DNA of 64,000 nucleotides from Nocardiaceae bacterium. GTDB lineage: Bacteria > Actinomycetota > Actinomycetes > Mycobacteriales > Mycobacteriaceae. The position numbers were made by a program, and so were the translations under genes. Numbering within the stretch: position 1 is the stretch's first letter; every line of letters begins with the position of its first letter. Of this stretch, positions 41,449-51,408 are shown one piece after another. The notes under the pieces are model-generated. The model saw only the letters and a program-made list of their open reading frames with translations, searched no databases and was not told where the DNA came from. The stretch spans positions 1-64,000 of the forward strand of contig JAJFUQ010000208.1 in the NCBI GenBank assembly GCA_021372355.1, given 5' to 3'.

Positions 41449-42290
41449 ACATTGCCCTCATCCCACGGAACATCCTCAGGCAACCCGGCCGCTGGTCCGT
41501 CGCCGCGGCCCTCCGAAGGGCAAGACAGCCCCAGGGTGTACGCCGCCATCGAGATCGAGCCCGCGGCATGGCCCTCGACAAGTGGCTGCAGCGGCTCGTC
41601 GCCAGCCAGTCCGGCGACGTAGAGCAATGGCCAGAAGTGGTCGGGAGTCGGCACCGCGAGGTCGTAGTCACGGTGCCCGTCGAGCGTTGCGATGTCGAAT
41701 GGTCGACTCGTCAGGATCTCACGGGCATCGTCATCGAAACGCTGCGCCCAGGGGAAGGGCGAATCCGGCATCTTGTAGTTGACCGCGCGCAGGTTGTGCA
41801 CGATGTTGCCGCTGCCGACGATGAGCACTCCGTCGTCGCGCAGCGGTCGCAGCTTCTCCCCCAACTCGAGGTGCTGATCCGCCGGTTTGAACGCGTTGAG
41901 GGACATCTGGACCACCGGGATATCGGCTTCCGGAAAGGCGTGCAGCAACACGGACCAGGTGCCGTGGTCGATCCCCCAGCTGTCGATATCGCGCCCGACC
42001 CAGCGCGGCTGGCACACGTCTGCGACCTGGTACGCGAGCTCGGGCAATCCGGGCGCCGGATATTCGACGTCGAACAACTCCTGCGGGAAGCCGTAGAAAT
42101 CGTGGATCGTGCGCGGTCGCGGCATCGCGGTGACCGCCGTCGCGTTCGTGTACCAGTGCGCGGAGATCACGAGAATCGCACGCGGACGGGGAACCGACTC
42201 TCCGAATATTCGCCAGGCCTCGGTATATCGGTTGCGGTCGAGCGCATTCATCGGGTTGCCATGACCAAGGAATGCCGCGGGCATCGTCAC
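41445..42290 (-). CDS. Extradiol dioxygenase (YgiD/DODA, LigB family)
   Basis: The 281-residue protein shows family residues of class III extradiol ring-cleavage enzymes: PAAFLGHGNPMNALDRN (His9-10 region), AILVISAHWYTNATAVTAMP, and DIDSWGIDHGTWSVLLHAFP, whose His residues bind the non-haem iron or zinc. VLIVGSGNIVHNLRAV is also conserved. The DODA group opens catechol rings such as L-DOPA and is typical of plants and YgiD of E. coli. The bacterial physiological substrate is unknown. The gene ends in a CTAG stop that overlaps the convergent metzincin's stop. Confidence 0.88.
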   Translation of the reverse strand: MTMPAAFLGHGNPMNALDRNRYTEAWRIFGESVPRPRAILVISAHWYTNATAVTAMPRPRTIHDFYGFPQELFDVEYPAPGLPELAYQVADVCQPRWVGRDIDSWGIDHGTWSVLLHAFPEADIPVVQMSLNAFKPADQHLELGEKLRPLRDDGVLIVGSGNIVHNLRAVNYKMPDSPFPWAQRFDDDAREILTSRPFDIATLDGHRDYDLAVPTPDHFWPLLYVAGLAGDEPLQPLVEGHAAGSISMAAYTLGLSCPSEGRGDGPAAGLPEDVPWDEGNV

Positions 42291-42319
42291 CAGATCACGG
42301 TAATCCGGCGTCTACCGAG

Positions 42320-42742
42320 TCAGCTCCACGATCGCAGGAACAGATGCGTTCCGAGCGCGACGATCACCAGAGCCAACGGGATGTGAATCGCCGCGAGCCC
42401 ACCTGTTTCGCCCACGAGTCCGCCGAGGTAGACCTCGACCGCAAGCAGTGCGGCGTAGACGAGCCCGAGAGCCACCAGCCATCGTCGTGCGCGCAGCTGC
42501 AACAACCCGAAGGCGCAGGCAAGAATCGCCAGACCGAGTGCGATAAGCCCGCCATCGCCATGGACGTCGATCCACTCTTCGTCGTAGCCCTCGCCTTCGC
42601 GAAGGAAGAGGCCTGCCCACACGCCTTGCAACACAACGGTGAAACTCGACAGAGCGATGAGGAAACTGAAGACACGACTCGACCGGTCGGATGTCACCGA
42701 TCCAGTGTGTTTGTGAAGTTCAGAAGATTGCGCTTGTCCCAT
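42320..42742 (-). CDS. Four-helix membrane protein, unknown function
   Basis: About 140 residues from ATG 42742 (MGQAQSSELHKHTGSVTSDR) with GGAGGGG seven bases upstream. It has four hydrophobic helices, with LIALSSFTVVLQGVWAGLFL and HGDGGLIALGLAILACAFGL clear. The short loop EGYDEEWIDVHGDGG is acidic. No family is recognised. It lies 29 bases upstream of the dioxygenase on the same strand and may be cotranscribed with it. Confidence 0.7.
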   Translation of the reverse strand: MGQAQSSELHKHTGSVTSDRSSRVFSFLIALSSFTVVLQGVWAGLFLREGEGYDEEWIDVHGDGGLIALGLAILACAFGLLQLRARRWLVALGLVYAALLAVEVYLGGLVGETGGLAAIHIPLALVIVALGTHLFLRSWS

Positions 42743-42807
42743 GGCACCCCTCCGCCGAGAGCGCGGCCCCACTGCCAGGGTCTGCCGTCAATGCTACCGA
42801 CGAACGG

Positions 42808-44001
42808 TCACCGCGGCTGCTGCCGGCGCAACGCCTTCCGAAGGGTCCGCACGGTGCGCGCGGCGTGCGCCCGCTGGGCCTCACACACCTGCGCAAAGTC
42901 ATGTTCGTTCGTACCGTGTGCGTGATCGCGCGACTTCCGCCAGCGTTCCTCCTGGTCCTCATTCCAGCGGATCAAGTTGTTGAGCAATCCGGCGTCGTAC
43001 CCACACATCGCGGCGACCACCGACGCCCGCAACGAGCCGGGGCCCGCAGACTCGACGTGGAACAGATCCACCATCACCGGATGGATCTCGGGCGGCGCAT
43101 CGTCCGCCGGGCTCGAACAGACGTCGACATTGGCGTACACCCGGCCCCCGAGACGCTCCGCCAGCTCGGCGTCACGACTCGCAACGGTGTCGGCAAGGTG
43201 AGTCACGAGAATCTCGAGATGTTCGGCGACGAAGGGCGATCCCTGCAGTTCGGCACTGGCGACAACCTTGTCGCCATCGAGTGTGAACGTGATTCCCAGA
43301 ATCTCGCGGTTGAGGTCGTTGACCGCACGCAACGCTGCGTCATGGTCTTGCACACCGAGGACCATCTGCGCGAACAGTCGGATGAGCGGCGAATGGCGAC
43401 GTGTCTGAATGAAGACGACCGCTGAGCCCTCGGGATACCGAAAGTCGCCGTCGAAGTCCCGGATCGGCCGGTGCCCGAGCATCGGCCGAAGGACTTCCTC
43501 GATCAACTCATCGAGGTGGACCTTTCCGCCGGGACGAACTACTTCGACACTCGCCCGCGCTTCCGGGAGGTGCCGTGCGACATGCCAATCAACACTGGTG
43601 ATGAGGAACGACGGATGCACGACCACGTACGCACGCCGAAGCGCATCCACGACCAGACTCGCCACTTGGTCAACGTGGGTCGCGGGAAGTACGACGGTGT
43701 AGTGCTGGGCACCCTTGGACGACTTGGCGAACCCGAGTTCGCGAAGCTGGCGCCGAGCTGTCTTGCTGAGCTTCTGACTCGACGCGAGCACGCGGTTGCT
43801 CGCGGCTTCCACGACGATGTGATCGCCGTCGCGGCGCATGTGGACGGATGCTGCAACACCATCGAATTCGTCGAGGCCTTCGCGGCGAACGTCGAGTGCG
43901 GCACGCGGTTCAAGCTCGTCCAGAGCGTCCGCCAGTGATGCCAGAAAGCGGCGCCAGGCACTTTCCAGCGCGTCGTCCAGACCCGATCTGCTGTGGCTCA
44001 T
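42808..44001 (-). CDS. YbjN/TY-Chap-like protein
   Basis: About 397 residues from ATG 44001 (MSHSRSGLDDALESAWRRFL); GGAGA precedes the start. The N-terminal 140 residues (AASNRVLASSQKLSKTARRQ) look like the TY-Chap N-terminal domain. The middle 200 residues (HPSFLITSVDWHVARHLPEA; GSAVVFIQTRRHSPLIRLFA) resemble YbjN/T3SS-chaperone folds, which bind peptides or act as adaptors. This family is found near type VII secretion and conflict systems. It lies 117 bases downstream of the initiator tRNA gene on the same strand, but a strong terminator separates them. Function unknown. Confidence 0.7.
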   Translation of the reverse strand: MSHSRSGLDDALESAWRRFLASLADALDELEPRAALDVRREGLDEFDGVAASVHMRRDGDHIVVEAASNRVLASSQKLSKTARRQLRELGFAKSSKGAQHYTVVLPATHVDQVASLVVDALRRAYVVVHPSFLITSVDWHVARHLPEARASVEVVRPGGKVHLDELIEEVLRPMLGHRPIRDFDGDFRYPEGSAVVFIQTRRHSPLIRLFAQMVLGVQDHDAALRAVNDLNREILGITFTLDGDKVVASAELQGSPFVAEHLEILVTHLADTVASRDAELAERLGGRVYANVDVCSSPADDAPPEIHPVMVDLFHVESAGPGSLRASVVAAMCGYDAGLLNNLIRWNEDQEERWRKSRDHAHGTNEHDFAQVCEAQRAHAARTVRTLRKALRRQQPR

Positions 44002-44083
44002 GAGGTCTCCAACTGCCGGCCACTTCATTGTGGCGGCAAAAATCGTACCGCGGAGATACCTACTTCAAGGCCCAGAATGGATA

Positions 44084-44114
44084 AGACCCCCTCCGGCAAT
44101 GCCGGAGGGGGTCT
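44084..44114 (-). terminator. Hairpin terminator after tRNA-fMet
   Basis: AGACCCCCTCCGGC (44084-44097) pairs perfectly with GCCGGAGGGGGTCT (44101-44114) over 14 bp with a three-base loop. On the minus strand TTAT follows. It lies four bases past the tRNA 3' end and would end the tRNA transcript. Confidence 0.92.
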
Positions 44115-44118
44115 GTAG

Positions 44119-44192
44119 TAGCGGGGACAGGATTCGAACCTGCGACCTCTGGGTTATGAGCCCAGCGAGCTACCGAGCTGCTCCACCCCGCG
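44119..44192 (-). tRNA. Initiator tRNA-Met (CAT)
   Basis: The minus strand reads a 74-nt cloverleaf: acceptor CGCGGGG, D arm with GCTCGGTAGC, anticodon arm CTGGGCTCATAACCCAG, T arm GCAGGTTCGAATCCTGT. The anticodon is CAT. The three G-C pairs next to the anticodon loop (GGG/CCC) and the unpaired first position (C1 with U72) mark it as the initiator. CCA is not encoded. A strong terminator lies four bases downstream. Confidence 0.97.
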
Positions 44193-45151
<959 letters not shown>

Positions 45152-45160
45152 TTCGACGAA

Positions 45161-45192
45161 AAGGGCCGTTCCGCGCGTGCGGAACGGCCCTT
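45161..45192. terminator. Bidirectional hairpin terminator
   Basis: AAGGGCCGTTCCGC (45161-45174) pairs perfectly with GCGGAACGGCCCTT (45179-45192). It separates the rpf gene from the convergent UPF0182 gene and serves both. A short T-tract follows on neither strand beyond the stem's own bases. Confidence 0.92.
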
Positions 45193-45206
45193 AGTCGTCT
45201 TACGGA

Positions 45207-48140
45207 CTAGCCCCCGAGAGCCTCGTACGCCTTGATCGCCTTGTCCAGACGATCGAACGCCGCGCCAAGCTGCCCGAGATCACCGCTCGTCTGCGCCGTG
45301 CGGACGGCCTCGAGCGAAGCGTCGATCTCCTTCACCGCGGCATCGCGTGCCGGGTTGGACGCTCCACCCTGCTGGTTCGGCTGGTTCGGCTGAGTGGGCT
45401 GCGCCGGAGGCGTTCCCCCACCCTGATCGGCGGTGGCGGCCTCGCTTGCGATTCGATCACCGAACACCTGAGTGAGCGCTTCTTCCAAGGTCGGCGCGTA
45501 CCCGACCCGGACGACTCCGCCCGCACTCGATGGCAAGCGGTAACTCACCAACACACGAGACAGCTGCGGGAACGACGTCGTCGTGTTCTTACGCTCGGTG
45601 TACAGCGGCTCGACGTACAGGACGCCACCATCAGCGAACGGATACGTCAGCAGGTTGCCGTACTTGACCGTGTTCGAACCCTGCAACAGCGTCAGACCAT
45701 TCGCGACCCGGTCGGTCGTGGTCATCGAACTCTGCATCTGCTGCGGACCTTGCGTCTGCGAGTCCGTCGGCAGTTGCAGGACGGTCAACTTCCCGTACGT
45801 GGCCGGATCGCTGCTGGCCATGATGTACGCCGACAGATACGGACGGTTGAAGCCCACCATCGCGCTGGTCAGGTTGAATACCGGCTTCCCGGTCTTCTGA
45901 TCACCCATCAGGACGTAATACGGCGGCTGCGGGCCGGCGTCACCACCGTCGACCGTCGGGTCGTCTGGCACCGACCAGAAGGCGTTGTTGGTGAAGAACT
46001 CACGCGGGTCGTCCACGTGGTAGCGCGTGAGCATCTCGCGCTGGACCTTGAACAGATCCTCCGGGTAGCGGAAGTGGTCCCGCAGTTCCTTCGAGATCGC
46101 GCTCTGCGGCTTGACCGTCCCCGGGAAGACACCCATCCAGGCCTTGAGCACCGGGTCCTTGTCGTCGACCTGGTACAGCGTGATGGTGCCGTCGTAGGCG
46201 TCGACGGTCGCCTTCACCGAGTTCCGGATGTACGAGACTTCCTTCTGCGGAAGCGCTCGACCGGTCGTCTGGTCGATGCTGTCATTCACCGAATCCTGCA
46301 GAGAGGTCTTCTGCGCGTACGGGTAACTCGCCAACGTCGTGTAAGCGTCGACGATCCAGACGATCCGGCCACCCACAACCGCCGGGTAGGCGTCGCCATC
46401 GGTGGTCAGCCAGGGCGCTACCTCGGTGACGCGGTCCCGCGGGTCCCGGTTGAAGATGAGCTTCGAGTTCTCGTTGAGCCCGCCGAGGATGATCTTGCTT
46501 TCCATGTACTTCGCCGCGAAGGCCAAGCGGTTGAACCAGTTCCCGACCGACACTCCACCCTTGCCGTCGTAGGTGAAGTTCGTGGTGTCGGTGTCGTACT
46601 CACGCGGAGCCTCACCTGGAGCCGCACCCACGATCGCGTAATCCGGGTCCTCCTCCGCGATGAGTTCGCCGTAGTAGATACGCGGCTGCGTGACCTTCAC
46701 AAGCTGATTGGCCTTTTGCGAGGCCAGGTCGCTCACCTGGTACTTCGGGTAGCCGCTGTTGCTGGTGTCGCTGGTGTCGCCCGGTACCGCGTTGACTTTG
46801 TTCGCCTGCGCGAGCACGAAGCCGTCGCCGTGGGTGTAGACGACGTGCCGGTTGATCCAGTCCCGCTGGTTGCCCTGGAAGTTGCCCGGTGAGAGTTCAC
46901 GCGCGGCGACGATGTAGTCCTGGGTCTTGCCGTTGATGACATACCGGTCGATGTCGAGCGAGGGCTTGAAACCGTAGAAGTTCTTGAGGTTGATCTGCTG
47001 GTTGAACGTCGGACCGAGCACGTTGGGGTCGAGCAATCGTGCGTATTCGATCGTCGTGCGGTCCGCCGGCACATCCGCGGGGTCCCTCGTCCCCTCGCCG
47101 CTGTACGCCTCGTACGCGACATTGGTGATGCCGAACGCCTGGCGCGTGGCCGCGATGTTGCGCTGGATGTACTCGGCTTCCTTCTGGGCAGCCTGCGGGC
47201 GCACCGAGAACTGTTCGATCGCCAGCGGCCACACCGCTCCGATGAGGATCGACGAGAAGACGAGCAATGCCGTCGCCAGTGCCGGAATCCGCAGGTCGCG
47301 CAGGAAGATTCCACCGAAAAACGCGATCGCACAGACGAGCGCGATCGACAGCAGGATCAGCTTCGCGGGCAGCACGGCGTTGATGTCGGTGAAGCCGGCA
47401 CCGGTGAACGTGGGTTCCTTACGCGAGCTCGACAGCAGCGAATAGCGGTCGAACCAGTAGGCAACCGCCTTGAGCAGCACGAACGTTCCGGCCAGCACCG
47501 CGAGCTGAATGCGTGCCGAACGCGTCAGGGCGCCGTCGCGACCCGACAGGCGCAGGCCACCGAAGATGTAGTGCGTGACCAGGTTGGCGATGAACGCGAG
47601 CACGATCGCGGTGAAGAGCCAGTTCAACAGCATGTGATAGAAGGGCAGGTCAAAGGCGTAGAAGCCGACGTCGAGGCCGAATTGCGGGTCGTCGATGTTG
47701 AAGTCGCCACCGTGCAGGAACAACTGCACCGTCGTCCAGTTGGTCTGTGCGATGAGACCGCACAGCAAACCCAGAACGATCGGGAGCGTCACGCCGAAGC
47801 TGCGCAGGCGGCTGACGACCGTCGCGCGGTACCGAGCGAGCGGATCGTTCGGGCCGGCGACCGGGACGAACACCGGGCGAGTGCGGTACGCCATGACCAG
47901 CGCGCCGAACAGTGCGCCACCAACCAGAAGCGCAACGACGACGCCCACGAGAATGCGAGTGAGCAGCATTTTGACGTAGACGCTGCGGTAGCCCGTTTCC
48001 CCGAACCACAACCAGTTCGTGTAGGCGTCGACGAGCCGTGGCCCGAACATCAGCAGCAATGCCACGACGGCCAGCGAAATGGCGATTATTCGACTTCGCC
48101 GGGAAATCGTTGGCAGCCCGGACGATGCCCGATTGGCCAC
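45207..48140 (-). CDS. UPF0182 family membrane protein (Rv3193c-like)
   Basis: About 977 residues from GTG 48140 (VANRASSGLPTISRRSRIIA), with GGAGAG seven bases before; an ATG at 48158 is another possibility. It has seven N-terminal membrane helices (for example IIAISLAVVALLLMFGPRLV, ILVGVVVALLVGGALFGALV), then a large extracytoplasmic domain. Repeated motifs typical of the family include YIRNSVKATVDAYDGTITLY and QVSDLASQKANQLVKVTQPR. The C-terminal 60 residues are a Pro/Gln-rich linker and a short helical tail (AAFDRLDKAIKAYEALGG). Function unknown, conserved in all mycolata in this position. It is divergent from the PPA1309 gene. Confidence 0.93.
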   Translation of the reverse strand: MANRASSGLPTISRRSRIIAISLAVVALLLMFGPRLVDAYTNWLWFGETGYRSVYVKMLLTRILVGVVVALLVGGALFGALVMAYRTRPVFVPVAGPNDPLARYRATVVSRLRSFGVTLPIVLGLLCGLIAQTNWTTVQLFLHGGDFNIDDPQFGLDVGFYAFDLPFYHMLLNWLFTAIVLAFIANLVTHYIFGGLRLSGRDGALTRSARIQLAVLAGTFVLLKAVAYWFDRYSLLSSSRKEPTFTGAGFTDINAVLPAKLILLSIALVCAIAFFGGIFLRDLRIPALATALLVFSSILIGAVWPLAIEQFSVRPQAAQKEAEYIQRNIAATRQAFGITNVAYEAYSGEGTRDPADVPADRTTIEYARLLDPNVLGPTFNQQINLKNFYGFKPSLDIDRYVINGKTQDYIVAARELSPGNFQGNQRDWINRHVVYTHGDGFVLAQANKVNAVPGDTSDTSNSGYPKYQVSDLASQKANQLVKVTQPRIYYGELIAEEDPDYAIVGAAPGEAPREYDTDTTNFTYDGKGGVSVGNWFNRLAFAAKYMESKIILGGLNENSKLIFNRDPRDRVTEVAPWLTTDGDAYPAVVGGRIVWIVDAYTTLASYPYAQKTSLQDSVNDSIDQTTGRALPQKEVSYIRNSVKATVDAYDGTITLYQVDDKDPVLKAWMGVFPGTVKPQSAISKELRDHFRYPEDLFKVQREMLTRYHVDDPREFFTNNAFWSVPDDPTVDGGDAGPQPPYYVLMGDQKTGKPVFNLTSAMVGFNRPYLSAYIMASSDPATYGKLTVLQLPTDSQTQGPQQMQSSMTTTDRVANGLTLLQGSNTVKYGNLLTYPFADGGVLYVEPLYTERKNTTTSFPQLSRVLVSYRLPSSAGGVVRVGYAPTLEEALTQVFGDRIASEAATADQGGGTPPAQPTQPNQPNQQGGASNPARDAAVKEIDASLEAVRTAQTSGDLGQLGAAFDRLDKAIKAYEALGG

Positions 48141-48348
48141 GTGACACTCTCCAAACATGTTAGGGGGTGTGATCTGTCGCCCACTCTACGTAAACGACGG
48201 CCCGGTTTGGCCAGTAAGAATCTCGAAGAACGATCTTGCTGTGAGCGGGAGTCGATGAGTGAGTATCGCAGGGACTACCGCAGCGACGAAGGAGCGAGGA
48301 GCGGACTGAGGAGCGGACTGAACCATCACGCATGGGAAGATTCCCCCC

Positions 48349-48891
48349 ATGGCAGGCACACCCACCCAGTCCGACCTCGGCCGCGCCATCCGTGACATCG
48401 CCGACCACCTGGGCGACATAGCGGAGGCGAACGCCCGTCCGGGACTGTTTGCACTGGTCGAAACGAGCGCGCTCCTGCAGCAAGACCCCGCGCTGGCAGA
48501 CCAGCTCAGCGACGGTTCGGTCCTCACCGCGATCGAGCAGGAATCCCACGCCGACGACGTCGAAGAGATGCTCGCGACGACGTCGTGGCCGCCGACGGTC
48601 ATCGGGTGCGTTCTGGTTCAGCCGATCGTCGTGCTGCCGCCGCAAGCCGAACAGGACCTCGACTCCGCGTTCGAACCGCTTCTCGCCGACCCGACCGCCG
48701 CGGACGAGGCTGCCCGGACGGCCGCCACGTCACATCCCGAGCATCAGCGCGCTCGTCTGCACGTCGGCGTCCTGCGCGGCGGAGTTTCCGTCGCGCTCCT
48801 CGAGATCACGGTCGACGGCGTGCGGGAATTCCGAATTCACCCGAGCCTTGCGACGAATCTCATAGAAGCACTTTTTCGCACGCTCGATTAG
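48349..48891 (+). CDS. PPA1309 family protein
   Basis: The 180-residue protein begins MAGTPTQSDLGRAIRDIADH and contains the conserved segments ARPGLFALVETSALLQQDPA, TIEQE-like AIEQESHADDVEEMLATTSW, and VQPIVVLPP. The family is found beside UPF0182 and YlbL genes in most actinobacteria, but no function is known. The ATG at 48349 is 208 bases from the divergent UPF0182 start. Its stop is ten bases before the convergent YlbL-like gene's stop at 48901. Confidence 0.87.
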   Translation: MAGTPTQSDLGRAIRDIADHLGDIAEANARPGLFALVETSALLQQDPALADQLSDGSVLTAIEQESHADDVEEMLATTSWPPTVIGCVLVQPIVVLPPQAEQDLDSAFEPLLADPTAADEAARTAATSHPEHQRARLHVGVLRGGVSVALLEITVDGVREFRIHPSLATNLIEALFRTLD

Positions 48892-48900
48892 GGCGTGTCC

Positions 48901-49944
48901 TCAGCAGGCGGGGAGGTTCTTCCCGCCCGAACTGAGGGACTTGAGGGAGTCCACAGCGTCGGCAAGTCGCGTCACCTTGACGAGTTTGAGCCCATCCGGC
49001 GCGTTCGCCGTGGCTTCCTTGCAGTTATCCGCCGGAACCAGGAAGTACTGCGCGCCCGCGTCCTTGGCCGCTTCCATCTTGTAGCGAATTCCGCCGATCG
49101 GTCCGACCGCGCCTACGGAGTCGATCGTGCCGGTGCCGGAGATGAACTTGCCGTCGTTGAGCGGCCCTGGCGTCAGCTTGTCGATGACCGCGAGGGTGAA
49201 CATCAAACCTGCCGAAGGACCGCCGATGTCGGCGAGATTGAACGTGATCGTGAACGGAACGTCGGCGTCCTCCGAGATCCCGACCCCGAGGTAGCCGCGC
49301 GCCTTGTTGTCAGGTCGCGCACCGACAACGACCTCCACCTTGGTGTCCGCGCCGTTGCGCTTCACCGTGAGCGGGAGTGTCGAGCCGGGCTTGCGGGAGC
49401 CGATGATCTCGGTCGCGGCATGCGCTGAATCAACCGTCTGACCTGCGATTTCGATGATCTTGTCGCCCTGCTCGAGCTTGCCGGCAGACGGGCCGTCGGT
49501 GGCGACCTCGCCGACCGAGACCTCGATCGAATAGCCGAGGTAGCGCGCGGCGGCGAGTTCGGCCGAGTTCTCCGACCTCTTGAACTCCGCCTGATTGCTC
49601 TTGTCGATCTCGTCCTTCGACTGTCCGGGCGGATAGACCTCAGAACGCGGGACGACGCCCGCACTGCCGTCGAACCAATACGCGAGCGCCTCGAAGATCG
49701 AGAGTTTCGAGCGCACGGAAACCGTCGTCATGTTGAGGTTGCCCGGCGGATTCGGGTCGACGACGGCACCCTCGATGTCAACGACGGGCTTCTCGACGTC
49801 CTTCTTGACTTCGACCTTGCCGAGGGTGTTGTACGTAGGCCCGGGCAGGAGGACCACATACGGAACGGTGACCTCAGACCCGAGCACACCCAAGGCAGCG
49901 ATCGGCACAAGTGCCGCAAGCATCGTGGCGATCCGTACGTTCAT
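48901..49944 (-). CDS. PDZ/Lon-protease-like (YlbL family, Rv3194c-like)
   Basis: About 347 residues from ATG 49944 (MNVRIATMLAALVPIAALGV). It has a membrane anchor near 8-26, a PDZ domain (about 120-215; DGPSAGKLEQGDKIIEIAGQ and GSTLPLTVKRNGADTKVEVV) and a Lon/S16-type proteolytic domain (about 235-340). The Ser-Lys dyad is visible as GGPSAGLMFTLAVIDKLTPG (Ser) and GGIRYKMEAAKDAGAQYFLV (Lys). It probably processes exported or membrane proteins. The ORF frame extends 150 bases upstream, but that part overlaps the divergent DUF2342 gene and lacks homology to a signal. It lies between PPA1309 and the DUF2342 gene. Confidence 0.92.
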   Translation of the reverse strand: MNVRIATMLAALVPIAALGVLGSEVTVPYVVLLPGPTYNTLGKVEVKKDVEKPVVDIEGAVVDPNPPGNLNMTTVSVRSKLSIFEALAYWFDGSAGVVPRSEVYPPGQSKDEIDKSNQAEFKRSENSAELAAARYLGYSIEVSVGEVATDGPSAGKLEQGDKIIEIAGQTVDSAHAATEIIGSRKPGSTLPLTVKRNGADTKVEVVVGARPDNKARGYLGVGISEDADVPFTITFNLADIGGPSAGLMFTLAVIDKLTPGPLNDGKFISGTGTIDSVGAVGPIGGIRYKMEAAKDAGAQYFLVPADNCKEATANAPDGLKLVKVTRLADAVDSLKSLSSGGKNLPAC

Positions 49945-50041
49945 CACCGTCAGCGTAAAGCAGGTTCGCTCATAGCTGACTTTCGCCCACGGCGTAGTCT
50001 GGCCGGTCCCAACTTCGGAGCCTCCCGGTACGGTTGAAACT

Positions 50042-51394
50042 ATGAGCGATTTCGGTTTCGGCTTCTCGCCGGAGGACTCCGACCCCGACCGCAAGCGCGG
50101 CCCGGAGGGTCAGGGCAATCCGTTCGGCTTCGGCGCCGGCGGCCCCGGCCAGGGTGCTGGCTTCGACGCCAACGCGCTTGGCCAGATGCTTCAGCAGTTC
50201 GGCCAGATGCTCACGAACATGGGCCAGGCGGCGAAAACGGGATCGGGGTCCAATTCCCCGATCAACTACGACCTCGCCAAGCAGCTCGCCCACCAGTTCG
50301 TCGGGTCGACCCCATCGATCTCCGCAGGTGCGTCGTCGGCGGCTGCCGATTCCGTTCACCTCGCCGAACTGTGGCTCGACGAGGCCACGACCTTCCCGGC
50401 CGGCGCCACCCGCACCGTCGCGTGGAGCCCGCGTGAATGGATCGACGGCACGATCGACACGTGGAAGCGCCTGTGCGACCCCGTGGCCGCGCAGATCAAC
50501 GGCATGTGGACGCAGAACATCCCGGCGGAGGCACAACAGTTCGCGGGCCCGGTCCTCGGGATCATCGGTCAGATGGGCGGTATGGCGTTCGGCTCTCAGC
50601 TCGGACAGGCACTGGCCCAGCTGTCCAAAGAGATTCTGACCTCGACCGACATCGGACTCCCCCTCGGACCGAACGGTGTCGCCGCCGTTCTGCCGGGCGC
50701 GATTTCGCAGTTCGCCAAGGACATCGAGCAGCCCGAGCGCGAGGTGTTCGTCTTCATCGCGGCTCGCGAAGCTGCGCACCAGCGACTTTTCCACCACGTT
50801 CCGTGGCTGCGTCAGCGCGTGCTCGCGACCGTCGAGGAATTCGCGCGCGGTATCAAGGTCGACACCTCGGCCATCGAGGAACTCGCCTCGGGAATCGACC
50901 CGATGACGATGTTCAGCGACCCGTCGAAGCTCGAGGAGATCCTGTCGAAGGGCGCTTTCGAGCCGCAGACGACTCCCGAGCAGAAGGCGACGCTCGAGCG
51001 CCTCGAGACCCTCCTCGCGCTCATCGAGGGCTGGGTCGACACCGTGGTGAAGCAGGCACTCGGCGAGCGGCTGCCAGGCGTGGGCGCGATGTCGGAGACG
51101 CTGCGTCGCCGCCGCGCAGCCGGTGGGCCGGCCGAGCAGACGTTCGCGACGCTCGTCGGACTCGAGCTGCGCCCCCGCAAGCTGCGTGAGGCAGCCGCAC
51201 TGTGGCAGCAACTCACCGACCAGCGCGGAATCGAAGTTCGCGACGCCGTGTGGGAGCACCCGGACCTCATGCCTGACGCGCGCGACCTCGACGACCCGTC
51301 CGCGTTCATCGCGCACACCGGCGTCTCGAGCTCGGATTTCGACGAGGCTCTGCGGAAGCTGAACGAAGAGGAGCCCGGCGAAGAGCCGAAGTAG
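50042..51394 (+). CDS. DUF2342/zincin-2-like protein (Rv3195-like)
   Basis: The 450-residue protein begins with a Gly/Pro-rich 50-residue tail (FGFGAGGPGQGAGFDANALG), then a helical core. WLDEATTFPAGATRTVAWSP, SREWIDGTIDTWKRL-like and LGQALAQLSKEILTSTDIGL are family landmarks. The zincin-like signature is AAREAAHQRLFHHVPWLRQR; the first His of HExxH is Arg here (REAAH), so metal binding is uncertain. The family is annotated as putative hydrolase or zinc-dependent metalloprotease; the activity has not been demonstrated as far as I know. It is divergent from YlbL. The next gene (lipoprotein) is convergent. Confidence 0.87.
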   Translation: MSDFGFGFSPEDSDPDRKRGPEGQGNPFGFGAGGPGQGAGFDANALGQMLQQFGQMLTNMGQAAKTGSGSNSPINYDLAKQLAHQFVGSTPSISAGASSAAADSVHLAELWLDEATTFPAGATRTVAWSPREWIDGTIDTWKRLCDPVAAQINGMWTQNIPAEAQQFAGPVLGIIGQMGGMAFGSQLGQALAQLSKEILTSTDIGLPLGPNGVAAVLPGAISQFAKDIEQPEREVFVFIAAREAAHQRLFHHVPWLRQRVLATVEEFARGIKVDTSAIEELASGIDPMTMFSDPSKLEEILSKGAFEPQTTPEQKATLERLETLLALIEGWVDTVVKQALGERLPGVGAMSETLRRRRAAGGPAEQTFATLVGLELRPRKLREAAALWQQLTDQRGIEVRDAVWEHPDLMPDARDLDDPSAFIAHTGVSSSDFDEALRKLNEEEPGEEPK

Positions 51395-51408
51395 CGGACG
51401 CCAGGACA

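Noticed and set aside
49945..50094. 50-residue upstream extension of the YlbL-like protein
   Set aside because: It overlaps the divergent DUF2342 start and shows no signal or homology; ATG 49944 starts directly before the membrane helix.
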